Assembly: GCA_937864225.1 (NCBI GenBank)
Contig: CALMJK010000004.1
Span: 75,700 to 137,948, forward strand
Length of the DNA stretch: 62,249 nt
Direction: 5' to 3'
From: an uncultured bacterium
GTDB taxonomy: Bacteria > Krumholzibacteriota > Krumholzibacteriia > LZORAL124-64-63
Shown piece by piece: positions 25,795 through 34,759 of the stretch; the first letter of the stretch is position 1; each line of letters starts with the position of its first letter. A program made the position numbers and the translations under genes. The notes below the pieces were generated by a model. That model had not been told where the DNA came from and searched no databases. It saw nothing but the letters and a program-made list of their open reading frames with translations.

Positions 25795-27939
25795 ATGAAC
25801 GGCAAACTCAGAATCCCGGTGCTGGCGCTGACCCTGACGAGCCTGTGCGTGACGGCGGCCGCGCCGGGCTGGGCGGCCGGCCGGGGCGGCCGGCCCTGGG
25901 AAAAGATCAAGATCCCCTCCCTGGGCGACGTGCAGATCCCCGCCTACGAGCGCGTCCAGTTGCCCAGCGGCTTGGTGCTCTACCTGTGCGAGGACCACGA
26001 ATTCCCCCTGATCGAGCTCTCGGCGACGATCCGGACCGGCGGCATCCACGAGCCGGCCGACAAGGTTGGGCTCGCCGGGATGACCGGCTCGGTCATGCGG
26101 ACCGGCGGCACCGCGAGCTGGTCCGGCGACGAGATCGACGCGACGTTGGAGGCGATGGGCGCGCAGGTCGTGACGTGGATCGACACGGAAGGCGGCGGCG
26201 CCTATCTGTCATGCCTCAGCGAGGATTTCGACCAGGCGCTGGCCATTTTGGCGGAGATCCTGGCCTCGCCGCGCTTCGAGCCGGCGAAGATCGACCTGGC
26301 GAAGCAGGAGCAAAGGGCGGCTATCGCCCGGCGCAACGACGACCCCGCGAGCATCGCGGGGCGCGAGTTCCAGCGCGTGATCTACGGCCCCGACCACCCG
26401 CTGGCGCGGACGACGGAGTACGCGACCATCGACGCCGTCACGCGCGACGACATGGTGGCCTTTCACCGCGATCACGTCGGTCCCGACCGCGCGTTCATGG
26501 TCGCGATCGGCGACTTTGAGGCCGTCGCGATGAAGGCGCAGCTCGAGCAGGCGCTGGCCGGCTGGCCGCGGGCCGCCCAGCCGCTGCCCGCCGACCCGCA
26601 AATCCCGGAGTTCCCGCGCACCGTGAACGTCGTGGACAAGTCGGATCTCACGCAGTCGACCGTGTACCTGGGGCACCTGGGCATCCGCGCCACCGACCCC
26701 CATTTCGCGGCGATCCAGGTCGCGAACCGGATCCTGGGCAGCGGCTTCGCGTCGCGCCTGTTCGTGGAGGTGCGCAGCAACCGCGGCTATGCCTACAGCA
26801 CGGGCAGCGCCGCGGGCACGGGCTTTCGCTTCCCGGGAGTCTTCGCGGCCTTTGTCGGCACGAAATCCGGCAGCACGCAGGACGCGACCCAAGTGATCAT
26901 CGATCAGATCACGAGAATGACCACCGAGCCGGTCACGGACGAGGAGTTGCAGCGCGCCAAGGACGGCATCCTCAACGCCGAGGTCTTCAACTACGACACC
27001 AAGCGCGAGATCCTCGACCGGCAGGTGCTCTTCGAGATGTGCGGCTATCCGCCCGATTTTCTGCAGACGTACATCGCGCAGGTCAGGCTGCTCACGCCGG
27101 AGCAGGTGCTGGCCGCCTGCCGGGCGGTCTGGAAACCGGAGAACCTGTCCATCCTCGCCGTCGGCAACCGCCAAGCGTGGGACGGCGACCTGAGCTGCTT
27201 CGGCCCGGTCAACGAAATCGACATCACGATCCCGGAACCCGCGCCCAAGTTCGAGGTCCCCAACGCCACGCCCGCCAGCCTGGAGCAGGGGCAGTCGTTG
27301 CTGGCGAAGGCCGCGGAGACGATCGGCGGCCGGGGCATCGCGGGCCTCAAGGGCTGGCGCCGCAAGATCCAACTCAACGCCACGATCCAGGGCATGGCGC
27401 TCCAGTTCGGGATCGAGGAAGCAGCGCTGCTGCCCGACAAATTGCGCCAGGTGCAGACGACCCCGTTCGGGAGCATGACGCAGGTCGTCGACGGCCAGAC
27501 CGGCTGGGCCGAGACGCCGCGGGGACGGGAACAGTTCGACGGCGAGAGGGCGGCCAAGGTGCGCGAGTCCCTGGACACCGATCTGCTCAGGGTGCTACGG
27601 GACCGCGCCAGGCTCACCTGTCAGGCGCTCGAGCCGATCGAGCTCGACGGGCGTCGTTACGACCGCGTGGTCGTGACCGGTGCCGGTGGCCACTATCTGC
27701 TGTACTACCTCGATCCGGAGACCGGCTTGCCGGCCATCGAAGAGACTCCGACCGAGTCGCCCGTGACCGGTTCCCCGGTGTTGCAGCAGACCGTGTACGG
27801 AGACTATGCGACGCAGGGCGGCCTCAACGTGGCGCACACCTTCACCATTCGGCACGACGGCGAGACGTTCGCGACGGGCACGCTCGAGTCGTTCGAGGCG
27901 AACCCGCAATTCGACCCGGGCGAGTTCCGGCAGGATTGA
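25795..27939 (+). CDS. M16-like protein without zinc motif, with C-terminal extension
   Basis: A 714-residue secreted M16-fold protein. After the signal peptide (LALTLTSLCVTAAAPGWAAG), the M16 fold is seen in FPLIELSATIRTGGIHEPAD. The HxxEH zinc site is missing: the corresponding stretch reads GLAGMTGSVMRTGG. It resembles the non-catalytic partners of paired M16 enzymes. Residues of about 500-714 form an extra domain (GGRGIAGLKGWRRKIQLNAT, and YLDPETGLPAIEE) that resembles LolA-like beta-sheet domains by pattern only. It lies just after the catalytic M16 gene. Confidence 0.85.
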   Translation: MNGKLRIPVLALTLTSLCVTAAAPGWAAGRGGRPWEKIKIPSLGDVQIPAYERVQLPSGLVLYLCEDHEFPLIELSATIRTGGIHEPADKVGLAGMTGSVMRTGGTASWSGDEIDATLEAMGAQVVTWIDTEGGGAYLSCLSEDFDQALAILAEILASPRFEPAKIDLAKQEQRAAIARRNDDPASIAGREFQRVIYGPDHPLARTTEYATIDAVTRDDMVAFHRDHVGPDRAFMVAIGDFEAVAMKAQLEQALAGWPRAAQPLPADPQIPEFPRTVNVVDKSDLTQSTVYLGHLGIRATDPHFAAIQVANRILGSGFASRLFVEVRSNRGYAYSTGSAAGTGFRFPGVFAAFVGTKSGSTQDATQVIIDQITRMTTEPVTDEELQRAKDGILNAEVFNYDTKREILDRQVLFEMCGYPPDFLQTYIAQVRLLTPEQVLAACRAVWKPENLSILAVGNRQAWDGDLSCFGPVNEIDITIPEPAPKFEVPNATPASLEQGQSLLAKAAETIGGRGIAGLKGWRRKIQLNATIQGMALQFGIEEAALLPDKLRQVQTTPFGSMTQVVDGQTGWAETPRGREQFDGERAAKVRESLDTDLLRVLRDRARLTCQALEPIELDGRRYDRVVVTGAGGHYLLYYLDPETGLPAIEETPTESPVTGSPVLQQTVYGDYATQGGLNVAHTFTIRHDGETFATGTLESFEANPQFDPGEFRQD

Positions 27940-28124
27940 CCGGCGTCGGCGGCGGTGATAACCTCTACCCGTTGCACGGCGTGGCGCCCGCGCGGCGCGC
28001 CGCCAATAGAAAGCCGCTTCACGGTCACCCGAGCCCATTCCAAGGTTGCGCCAGCCTTGTGCTCGATCCCGGGTCGTCACCAGTGAAGCAGCTTGGCCTA
28101 ATTGTATCACGATTTTCAGTCTTA

Positions 28125-28154
28125 TTGTTCATTAATTTGCATTGTTGTTATAAT
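28125..28154 (+). promoter_or_regulatory. Promoter in AT-rich island before the Wzi gene
   Basis: TTGTTC (28125-28130), 18 bases, then a perfect TATAAT (28149-28154). The surrounding 80 bases (about 28080-28160) are distinctly AT-rich in an otherwise very GC-rich window. The predicted transcript start near 28161 fits the GTG at 28188. Confidence 0.6.
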
Positions 28155-28187
28155 CGTAAGTCTTGCGGTCGGTTAGGCGCTTCCGGA

Positions 28188-29834
28188 GTGCGATGGCAGC
28201 GCAGTCTGGCCGCAGGTGAAGGGCCCGCCGCGTTCTTGCGTCTCAGTTGGCTGTTGATCCTCTTGTGCGGCGCGCCGCCGCCCGCGCCCGCTGGCCCGGC
28301 CGAACCCGACGCGCGCGCCGTGCCCTGGACGGCGCTGCGACGTCTCTCGCTCGAGGCGGGACGGCCGCTGCCGCTGTGTCGCCCCCTGTCCGAGACCGAG
28401 ATCGCGGACCTCTTGGCCGAGGTGGCCGGCGCGTCGACCGACGCGCTGGAGGATGCCGGCGAACGAGCGCTGCTGGCGCGCTTGCGGGCGAGGTACGCGA
28501 ACGAGCCGGCGGCCTGCGTGCGCACGGGGGGGCGCGGGCGTGGGGGCCTTTTCGAATTGGGCGAGATCGTGGCGGGGCAGGCGGGCCTGGCGGCGCCGGC
28601 CGGCTTGTCCGTCGTTTTCGAGCCGTGGCTGACGGCGCAGAGGGGACGGACCTGGCTGACGGCGTGTCCACGGCTGAAGGGGAGGATCAGTGGCGGCGGC
28701 CGCGCGCTGCCCCCGCTCCTGGACTATGCGGACTGGCCGGCCGCGACCTGGGGGCCGGTCCGCGGCGCCGCCCGCCGCGACGAGGGCCCCTGGCGCCTGG
28801 ACTGGCCGCTGGCGGCGGCCGGCGTGCAACTGGGCGGCTGGGCGATCGCCGGCGGGCGCTTTCCCGCCGCCACCGGGCTGGGCGATGGAGGAGGGCTGAT
28901 TCTGGATGACACGGCTCCCTCCTTCCCGTGCGTGGTGGTGCGGCGCCGCGCGCCGTTCGCCTGGCGCGGTTTCTTGAGCCCGCTCGCGCCGCGCCAGCTG
29001 CTCCTGCGCGTCGGGCGTCTGTCGGAGCGCGCTGCCGCGGCGGCCACGGGCTGGTCCCCGCCGCGGTCCTGGCGCGACGAGCCATGGTTCCTGCAGTGGC
29101 TCGTCGCGTGGGAGCCCGCCCGCTGGCTCACTTCGGGCGCCTCGCTCGGCGCCCTGGCGCTGCCCCGCGCGGGCACGCTGTGGCCCGACGTGTTCCAGGT
29201 CGCCTTCCCCGCCCTGTCGGCCACCGAGAACGAGCTGGAGCGAGGACCGGTCACCGACCGCATCTTCAGCGTCATGTTCGAGGCGCGCTGGCGCGGTGCC
29301 CCTTGGATCGTGTTGCCGTCGGCCGCCGGCCGAGTGTATTGGGAATATGGGGGGGAGGATTTCAACCCGCCCGGCCTGGTGCCGCTGGTGCCGCAGATCT
29401 CGGCCCCCGCGTCGGTGTTGGGGGCTGAGCTGGTGGGGCCGCGCTGGGACCTGCTCGTCGAGTTCGCCGAACTCGAGCACCCGCGCGTGCTCTGGTACGC
29501 CCACCACGCCTTCGACGATGGCTACGCGCACGATGGCTGGGTGCTCGGACATCCGCTCGGCGGCGGCGGTCGCTCCCTTGCGGGCGAGGCCCGGTGGAGA
29601 CCGCGCGGCAGCGGCCGCGAGCTGGTGTTGCGTGGCGAGCGGATGACGACGGGTCGGCCCGGCGCCACGCCCGGCCGCGCGCGGCGGTGGACGGGGGAAA
29701 TGTCGTGGCGCGCCGCGGACGGCCTCGGCCCCTGGGGCGCTACCGCGGCGTGGACCCGCGAGCGCGTGGAGCTGTTCACGGGCGCGGCAGCGTCAGCCGA
29801 TTGGTGGAGCCTGCAGCTCGTGCTGCAGAAATGA
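28188..29834 (+). CDS. Capsule assembly Wzi-family outer-membrane protein
   Basis: A secreted protein of about 548 residues with beta-barrel-like composition. After a signal segment (LRLSWLLILLCGAPPPAPAG) the family features of Wzi/Caps_assemb_Wzi proteins are visible: the beta-strand-rich core, GWAIAGGRFPAATGLGDGG, LILDDTAPSFPCVVV, and near the end HHAFDDGYAHDGWVLGHPLG. Wzi binds capsular polysaccharide at the cell surface in Enterobacteria; homologues are common in Bacteroidota. The GTG at 28188 is chosen because it lies just after the AT-rich promoter, although no good ribosome site precedes it. The start is less certain than the family. Confidence 0.72.
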   Translation: MRWQRSLAAGEGPAAFLRLSWLLILLCGAPPPAPAGPAEPDARAVPWTALRRLSLEAGRPLPLCRPLSETEIADLLAEVAGASTDALEDAGERALLARLRARYANEPAACVRTGGRGRGGLFELGEIVAGQAGLAAPAGLSVVFEPWLTAQRGRTWLTACPRLKGRISGGGRALPPLLDYADWPAATWGPVRGAARRDEGPWRLDWPLAAAGVQLGGWAIAGGRFPAATGLGDGGGLILDDTAPSFPCVVVRRRAPFAWRGFLSPLAPRQLLLRVGRLSERAAAAATGWSPPRSWRDEPWFLQWLVAWEPARWLTSGASLGALALPRAGTLWPDVFQVAFPALSATENELERGPVTDRIFSVMFEARWRGAPWIVLPSAAGRVYWEYGGEDFNPPGLVPLVPQISAPASVLGAELVGPRWDLLVEFAELEHPRVLWYAHHAFDDGYAHDGWVLGHPLGGGGRSLAGEARWRPRGSGRELVLRGERMTTGRPGATPGRARRWTGEMSWRAADGLGPWGATAAWTRERVELFTGAAASADWWSLQLVLQK

Positions 29835-29917
29835 CCGGTCCGGAACGCTCGCCGCCTGCCGAACTCGGACCACCCCGGTCCGCTGGCGCGACGGCGCCCC
29901 AACGGAGGAGCCGGAGC

Positions 29918-30490
29918 ATGCCGAAGCCGCCCATTCTGCCGGCCGTCGATTGGGCCGCGGTCTTCACCGCCGCCGTGCCCTTCGCCGACTGGCTGCGCGA
30001 CGGAGAGTCGGAGGAGAACCGCGCCGCCATGCGTCGAGCCGCGGCGGAGCAGGTCTTGACCGCGTCAGATGCCGCGCGGCTGGCGGCTCTCGGACGGCCC
30101 GTCCACGTCGTGGCTTTCGCCGAGGACTGGTGCGGGGACGTGGTGCGCCACGTGCCCGTGCTGGCGCGGCTGGCGGCGGCGGCCGGGGATCGTCTGCGCG
30201 CGCGCTACCTGGCCCGCGCCGCGGCGCCGCAGATCTTCTGCCGCTTCCTCACCAACGGCGGCGAAGCCGTGCCCAAATTCGTGTTCCTGAACGATCGCTG
30301 GGTGGAGTGCGGGAACTGGGGTCCGATGCCGGCCCGCGGCCGCGAAATCATCGCCCGCGGCAAGGCGTGCGGCGACGTGTCCGCGGCGCGCCGGCGCGTG
30401 GCCGACCTCTACGCCGCCGATCCCGGACGGCGTGAAGTGGTCGAGGAATTGCTTTGCCTGCTCGAAATCGCCGCCGCCGCCGCGCCGTGA
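29918..30490 (+). CDS. Thioredoxin-fold protein with altered CxxC
   Basis: A 190-residue protein that resembles the Thioredoxin_9-like family (VHVVAFAEDWCGD near 63-74, cis-proline in AVPKFVFLND). The usual second active-site cysteine is absent: the motif reads WCGDVVRH, so C72 is alone. A dithiol reductase role is therefore unlikely; a single-Cys or non-redox role is more likely. No signal peptide is seen. AACGGAGGAGCCGGAGC precedes the ATG. The gene follows the Wzi gene after about 83 bases in the same direction; the role is unknown. Confidence 0.75.
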   Translation: MPKPPILPAVDWAAVFTAAVPFADWLRDGESEENRAAMRRAAAEQVLTASDAARLAALGRPVHVVAFAEDWCGDVVRHVPVLARLAAAAGDRLRARYLARAAAPQIFCRFLTNGGEAVPKFVFLNDRWVECGNWGPMPARGREIIARGKACGDVSAARRRVADLYAADPGRREVVEELLCLLEIAAAAAP

Positions 30491-30521
30491 CCGGACAGCG
30501 GCCGCCGGCGTTCGCCGCGCG

Positions 30522-32021
30522 TCAGGGCGCGTCGCGCAGCCTCACGGTCGGCGCCGCGGCGAGACGCGGCACGCGCGCGCGCACCTGCGCCTCGACCGCC
30601 GGATCGCTCGGCAGCCAGACACCGGCGCGGCCGGCTCGCCAGAGCACGGCCGAGCTGTCCGCGAACAGGGGACCGGGCGGCAGCGTGCGAGCGAGCGCGA
30701 CGGCGCGCGCCACGTCCGCTTGCGCGCGGACGGCATCGCGCCGCGCGTCCTCCCAGCCCTGCACGTGGGCGGGCGCGACCAGTTGCACCACGGCCATCCA
30801 GAGCGCCAGCACCAGCGCGCGCGCTCCCGTCGGCCAGGACGGCCGCCGCTCCTTCAGCCAAGCGGCCAAGCCCAACCAGACCTCCAGTCCGAGCGCGGGC
30901 AGCAGGACCGTCAGGTAGCGCAGCGTGTGCGAGAGAGCCGAGTACTGCACGATCAGTAAGGCGCTCGTCAGCACGAGCAGGCGCAGCGGCGCGGCATCGT
31001 TGGCGGCCGGCGCGCCGGTTGGCCCGTACCGCCTGACCCGGCGCGGCAGGATCAGCAGCAGCGCGGCCAGCCAGAGCGGCCAGGGCAGCCAGCGTCCCAA
31101 ACGCGCCGCGAACCAGTTCAGTCCGGCCAGCGTCTTGGTCGCGATCAGGGCGGGGTCGCGCGCGAGCGTTTGCCAGAAGGGCTCCGGCGACAGCGACTGG
31201 TAGATGGAGTAGCCGGGCCAGGCCGGGGTCTCCTTCAGGTGCTCGGCGTAGGCCTGGAGCGTGAAGGCGGGGTTGCCCGTGAGGGCCAGATTGCGCGCGC
31301 CCCAGGGCACGAGCGTCAGCGTCCACGCGACCGCGCACGCGACGCCCGCCCTGCCGATCAGGCGCCGCCGGCCGACCAGCCAGAGCCAGGGCACCCAGCA
31401 CAGATCCAGGCGCACGAGCGCGACGCAGGCGGCCAGCGCGCCGTCGACCGCGCCGCGCCGCCACGAGGCCGCGTCGCCGGGCGGGCTCTCCCGCAGCCGC
31501 CACCAGAGCAGCGACAGCGCTAGGCCGGCCGGTGCCTCGACCTGCGCCCAGCCGGTCGTCATGGCGAGCAGCGGGCTGGCCAAGAGCAGAAGCAGCCACG
31601 GCAGGGCGGCCTCGCCCAGGCCGCAACGACTCGCGGCGGCCAGGCCCGCGGTTGCCGCGAGGGAGAGCAGCAGCAGGGCCAGCAGGCGGGCTCCCTCCAC
31701 GGCCTCCTCGGGATCGTCGCGCGCCGCCGCCACCGGCACCGTCAGCAACAGCGGCCAGGCGGGCTGGCGATGCACGAGCGGCTGGGGCACGTCGCGCGCG
31801 AACGGGAAGGCCAGCGAGAGCGGATAGACCGTGTCGCTCAGGAATCCGTCTCCCCGCAGCAGATGGCGCGCGACGGCAAGGTCGTCGTACAGGTCGGCGT
31901 CCGGGCCGGGCGGGGCGGGCGGGTTCAGCGCGCCCCATGCCGCGGCGAAGACGGCGGCCGCAGCGAAGACGGTCAACAGCCTGACGGCGCCGCGAGCCGG
32001 CTGCGGGCCAGCGCCGCTCAT
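30522..32021 (-). CDS. GT-C-like polytopic membrane glycosyltransferase
   Basis: A 499-residue protein with about ten hydrophobic segments. An early external loop carries an acidic stretch (PDADLYDDLAVARHLL), as in GT-C glycosyltransferases (PMT/ArnT-like) that use polyprenyl-phosphate sugars. The C-terminal 100 residues are soluble. The gene follows pyrE by four bases and is likely co-transcribed with pyrF-pyrE, though its role is not linked to pyrimidines. Its donor and acceptor are unknown, and GT-C assignment rests on topology and the acidic loop. Confidence 0.65.
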   Translation of the reverse strand: MSGAGPQPARGAVRLLTVFAAAAVFAAAWGALNPPAPPGPDADLYDDLAVARHLLRGDGFLSDTVYPLSLAFPFARDVPQPLVHRQPAWPLLLTVPVAAARDDPEEAVEGARLLALLLLSLAATAGLAAASRCGLGEAALPWLLLLLASPLLAMTTGWAQVEAPAGLALSLLWWRLRESPPGDAASWRRGAVDGALAACVALVRLDLCWVPWLWLVGRRRLIGRAGVACAVAWTLTLVPWGARNLALTGNPAFTLQAYAEHLKETPAWPGYSIYQSLSPEPFWQTLARDPALIATKTLAGLNWFAARLGRWLPWPLWLAALLLILPRRVRRYGPTGAPAANDAAPLRLLVLTSALLIVQYSALSHTLRYLTVLLPALGLEVWLGLAAWLKERRPSWPTGARALVLALWMAVVQLVAPAHVQGWEDARRDAVRAQADVARAVALARTLPPGPLFADSSAVLWRAGRAGVWLPSDPAVEAQVRARVPRLAAAPTVRLRDAP

Positions 32022-32025
32022 GTCC

Positions 32026-32598
32026 TCAGTTGCCCCGGCTGCCCGGCTTGACCGCCGGTGTGCCGGCCGCGCAGAGCGGGCAAGTCTGGGGCGGCCAGGT
32101 CGCCACCTCGACCCGCGCGAGCGCCTGCAGCGGCAGCGGCAACTCCGCGGTGCCGGACGTGCGGTCCACGATGGCGGCCAGGCCCGTCACGAGGCCTCCT
32201 TGCTCCGTCACGACGCGGACCACCTCCAGCGTCGACGTGCCTCGCGTGACCACGTCCTCGACCACGAGCGCCTTTTCGCCCTTCTCGAGCGTGAATCCGC
32301 GCCGCAAGGTCATGCGCCCTTCGACCCGCTCCGTGAACACGAAGCGACGGCCCAGGGCTCTGGCGACCTCGTGCCCGATCAGGATACCCCCCATCGCCGG
32401 GGACACGACCACGTCGGTCTCGAGCGCGTCGCAGCGCTCGGCGATCTGACGCCCGAGCTCGCGCGCCAACTCCGGGAACTGCAGCACCAGGGCGCACTGG
32501 AAGTAGGTATCGCTGTGCAAGCCGCTGCTGAGCAGGAAGTGTCCTCGGTGCAGGGCTCCCAGCTCGGTCATCAGGTCGAGCAACTCATTCTCAGTCAT
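32026..32598 (-). CDS. pyrE: Orotate phosphoribosyltransferase
   Basis: PyrE attaches orotate to PRPP to give OMP in pyrimidine synthesis. The 190-residue protein has GHFLLSSGLHSDTYFQC, VVSPAMGGILIGHEVARALG, and the PRPP-binding motif ALVVEDVVTRGTST. The end carries CPLCAAGTPAVKPGS, as in some bacterial PyrE proteins. Its start overlaps the pyrF stop (ATGA). PyrF feeds it in reverse order in the pathway, so the two make consecutive steps. Confidence 0.95.
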   Translation of the reverse strand: MTENELLDLMTELGALHRGHFLLSSGLHSDTYFQCALVLQFPELARELGRQIAERCDALETDVVVSPAMGGILIGHEVARALGRRFVFTERVEGRMTLRRGFTLEKGEKALVVEDVVTRGTSTLEVVRVVTEQGGLVTGLAAIVDRTSGTAELPLPLQALARVEVATWPPQTCPLCAAGTPAVKPGSRGN

Positions 32599-33347
32599 CG
32601 CTCCGGCAGCTCCTTGGTGATGGCGAGCAGGGCGCCCGCGGGATCGGCCGCGCCGGTGATCGGACGCCCCACGACGAGAAAATCAGCGCCCGCCGCGACA
32701 GCCGCGGCCGGCGTCGCGACGCGCCGCTGGTCATCTGTCGCTCCGCACGACGGGCGGATGCCGGGCGTCACCGCCAGCGGCTGCGCGCCGAGCTCCCCGC
32801 GCAACCGCTCCAGATCGGGCGCCGCACAGACCACGCCGTCGCAACCGCACTCCCAGCCGAGGCGCGCAAGGCGCACCACGCGCGCGGGCAGCGGCTCGCC
32901 CGAGGGGGCGATCTCGTCCAGTTCCTCGGGCGCGAGGCTCGTCAGCACGGTCACGGCCAGCAAGGCGGGCCTGGGCTTGCCGCCGCCCGCTGCGGCCGCC
33001 AGGGCCTCAGCCGCGGCGCATAGACCGCGTCGCCCGGCTGCCGCGTGCACGGTCACGAAGACGGCGCCCAACCCGGCGGCGGCCCGCGCCGCGCCGGCGA
33101 TCGTCTGGGGGATGTCGTGCCACTTCAGATCAAGGAACACGTCCTTCCCGATCTCGCGCAGCCGCTCCACGACGGCAGGGCCGGCGGCGGAGAACAGCTC
33201 GAGACCCACCTTCACCAAGCGGCCGTCCGGTCCCAACGTCGCCGCGAGCGCGACGGCGCGCGCGGCCGACGGCACGTCCAGCGCGGTGATCACGCGTTCT
33301 CTGGGCGGGCGGGCGCGCAGCGCGGCCAGCAGTGCGGATCGTTCCAT
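32595..33347 (-). CDS. pyrF: Orotidine-5'-phosphate decarboxylase
   Basis: PyrF decarboxylates OMP to UMP, the last step of de novo UMP synthesis. The 250-residue protein has ALDVPS at the N-terminus, VKVGLELF, the catalytic DLKWHDIPQT near residue 79, and C-terminal VTPGIRP and DFLVVGRPIT. The ATG at 33347 is preferred because GGGAA lies about six bases upstream. A longer frame to 33443 has no site and would overlap the serS promoter. It leads a minus-strand unit with pyrE and the GT-C gene, divergent from serS. Confidence 0.95.
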   Translation of the reverse strand: MERSALLAALRARPPRERVITALDVPSAARAVALAATLGPDGRLVKVGLELFSAAGPAVVERLREIGKDVFLDLKWHDIPQTIAGAARAAAGLGAVFVTVHAAAGRRGLCAAAEALAAAAGGGKPRPALLAVTVLTSLAPEELDEIAPSGEPLPARVVRLARLGWECGCDGVVCAAPDLERLRGELGAQPLAVTPGIRPSCGATDDQRRVATPAAAVAAGADFLVVGRPITGAADPAGALLAITKELPER

Positions 33348-33387
33348 GAATCTTCCCGAACCGGTGGGGTGAAGGGGCCGAATGACC

Positions 33388-33416
33388 TTGCCCGGGCAGC
33401 ACCCATCGCGTATACC
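33388..33416 (+). promoter_or_regulatory. Promoter for serS
   Basis: TTGCCC (33388-33393), 17 bases, TATACC (33411-33416) in the region shared by divergent pyrF and serS. The expected start of transcription near 33423 leaves a leader of about 55 bases before the GTG at 33479. Confidence 0.5.
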
Positions 33417-33478
33417 CTTACCAATCCGCGGCGTTCCAGGCAATGGAGAACTCCGTGGTTCGCGACAGGGAGCAGCGC

Positions 33479-34738
33479 GTGCTGGACCGCAAGTACATCC
33501 GCGAGAACCGCGCCGCGGTCACGAGGGCCGTCGCGCTCAAACGCGAGGCCGTCGACATCGAGGCCTACTACGACAAGGACGCGCGCCGCCGAGCGGCCCT
33601 GCGCGAGATGGAGGATCTGCAAGCCGCGGCCAATGCCGAGAACAAGGGGATCGCCGCGCGGAAGAAGGCGGGAGAGGACACCACCGACGCCATCGCTCGC
33701 ATGAAGCGGATCAGCGATCGACTCAAGGAGCTGCGCGCCGTCGCGGCCGCCATGGAGGAGGAGGCGGACGCGCTCTATCTGCGGATCCCGAACGTGCCGC
33801 ATGAGTCGGTTCCCGAGGGGGGCGAGGAGGCCAACACCGTCATGCGCGAGTGGGGCGAGCCGTGGCGGCCGGAACGAGCGGTGCGCCCGCACTGGGAACT
33901 GGGACGGGAGCTGGACATCCTCTACTTGGAGGAGGCGGCCCGCATGTCCGGCTCGGGCTTCTTCGTCCTCGCCGGCGACGGCGCGCTGCTGGAGCGCGCG
34001 CTGGTCAACTTCATGCTCGATCTCCATGTCGAGCAGGGATACCGAGAATTGATCGTGCCCTACCTGGTGAATCGCGACGCGATGACGGGCACGGGACAGT
34101 TGCCGAAACTCGCCGAGGACATGTACCGGGTCGAAGCGGACGATCTCTACCTCATCCCCACCGCCGAGGTTTCCATCACCAACCTGCACCGTCAGGAGAC
34201 GTTGAGCGCCGAGCTGCTGCCGCGGCGCTATGTGGCGTTTTCGCCTTGTTTCCGGCGGGAGGCGGGCTCGGCCGGCAAGGACACGCGCGGCATCCTGCGC
34301 GTCCATCAGTTCCACAAGGTGGAGATGGTGCGTTTCGAGCGGCCCGAGGATTCCTGGGCCGCGCTGGAGACCCTCACGCGTGACGCCGAGGAGGTGCTGC
34401 GGCGGCTCGAATTGCCCTATCGGGTGGTCATGCTGGCCACGGGCGATCTGAGCTTCGCCGCCGCCAAGTGTTATGACCTCGAGGTGTGGTCGGCCGGCGT
34501 GGGCAAGTGGCTCGAGGTCTCGTCCTGCAGCAACTTCACGGATTTCCAGGCGCGACGGGCGGGGATCCGGTTCAAAGGGCCCGGCGGCTCCGCTTTCGTG
34601 CACACGCTCAATGGCTCCGGCCTGGCCCTGCCGCGCGTCATGATCGCGCTGCTCGAGAACGGGCAGACGCCCGAGGGGCGCGTCCGCGTGCCGGCGGCGC
34701 TGCGGCCATACGTCGGCGGCCGCGAGATGCTCGGCTAG
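33479..34738 (+). CDS. serS: Seryl-tRNA synthetase
   Basis: SerS charges tRNA-Ser (and tRNA-Sec) with serine. The 419-residue protein starts with MLDRKYIREN, the usual N-terminus, then a long antiparallel coiled coil. Class II motif 2 is in FSPCFRREAGSAGKDTRGI and motif 3 is in GSGLALPRVMIALLEN. The GTG at 33479 is chosen: AGGGAG lies six bases upstream and the protein then begins like the family. A frame from ATG 33443 would add 12 residues. It precedes the PorY-like gene by 21 bases. Confidence 0.94.
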   Translation: MLDRKYIRENRAAVTRAVALKREAVDIEAYYDKDARRRAALREMEDLQAAANAENKGIAARKKAGEDTTDAIARMKRISDRLKELRAVAAAMEEEADALYLRIPNVPHESVPEGGEEANTVMREWGEPWRPERAVRPHWELGRELDILYLEEAARMSGSGFFVLAGDGALLERALVNFMLDLHVEQGYRELIVPYLVNRDAMTGTGQLPKLAEDMYRVEADDLYLIPTAEVSITNLHRQETLSAELLPRRYVAFSPCFRREAGSAGKDTRGILRVHQFHKVEMVRFERPEDSWAALETLTRDAEEVLRRLELPYRVVMLATGDLSFAAAKCYDLEVWSAGVGKWLEVSSCSNFTDFQARRAGIRFKGPGGSAFVHTLNGSGLALPRVMIALLENGQTPEGRVRVPAALRPYVGGREMLG

Positions 34739-34759
34739 GCCGACGCGAGGAGGCCCGCC

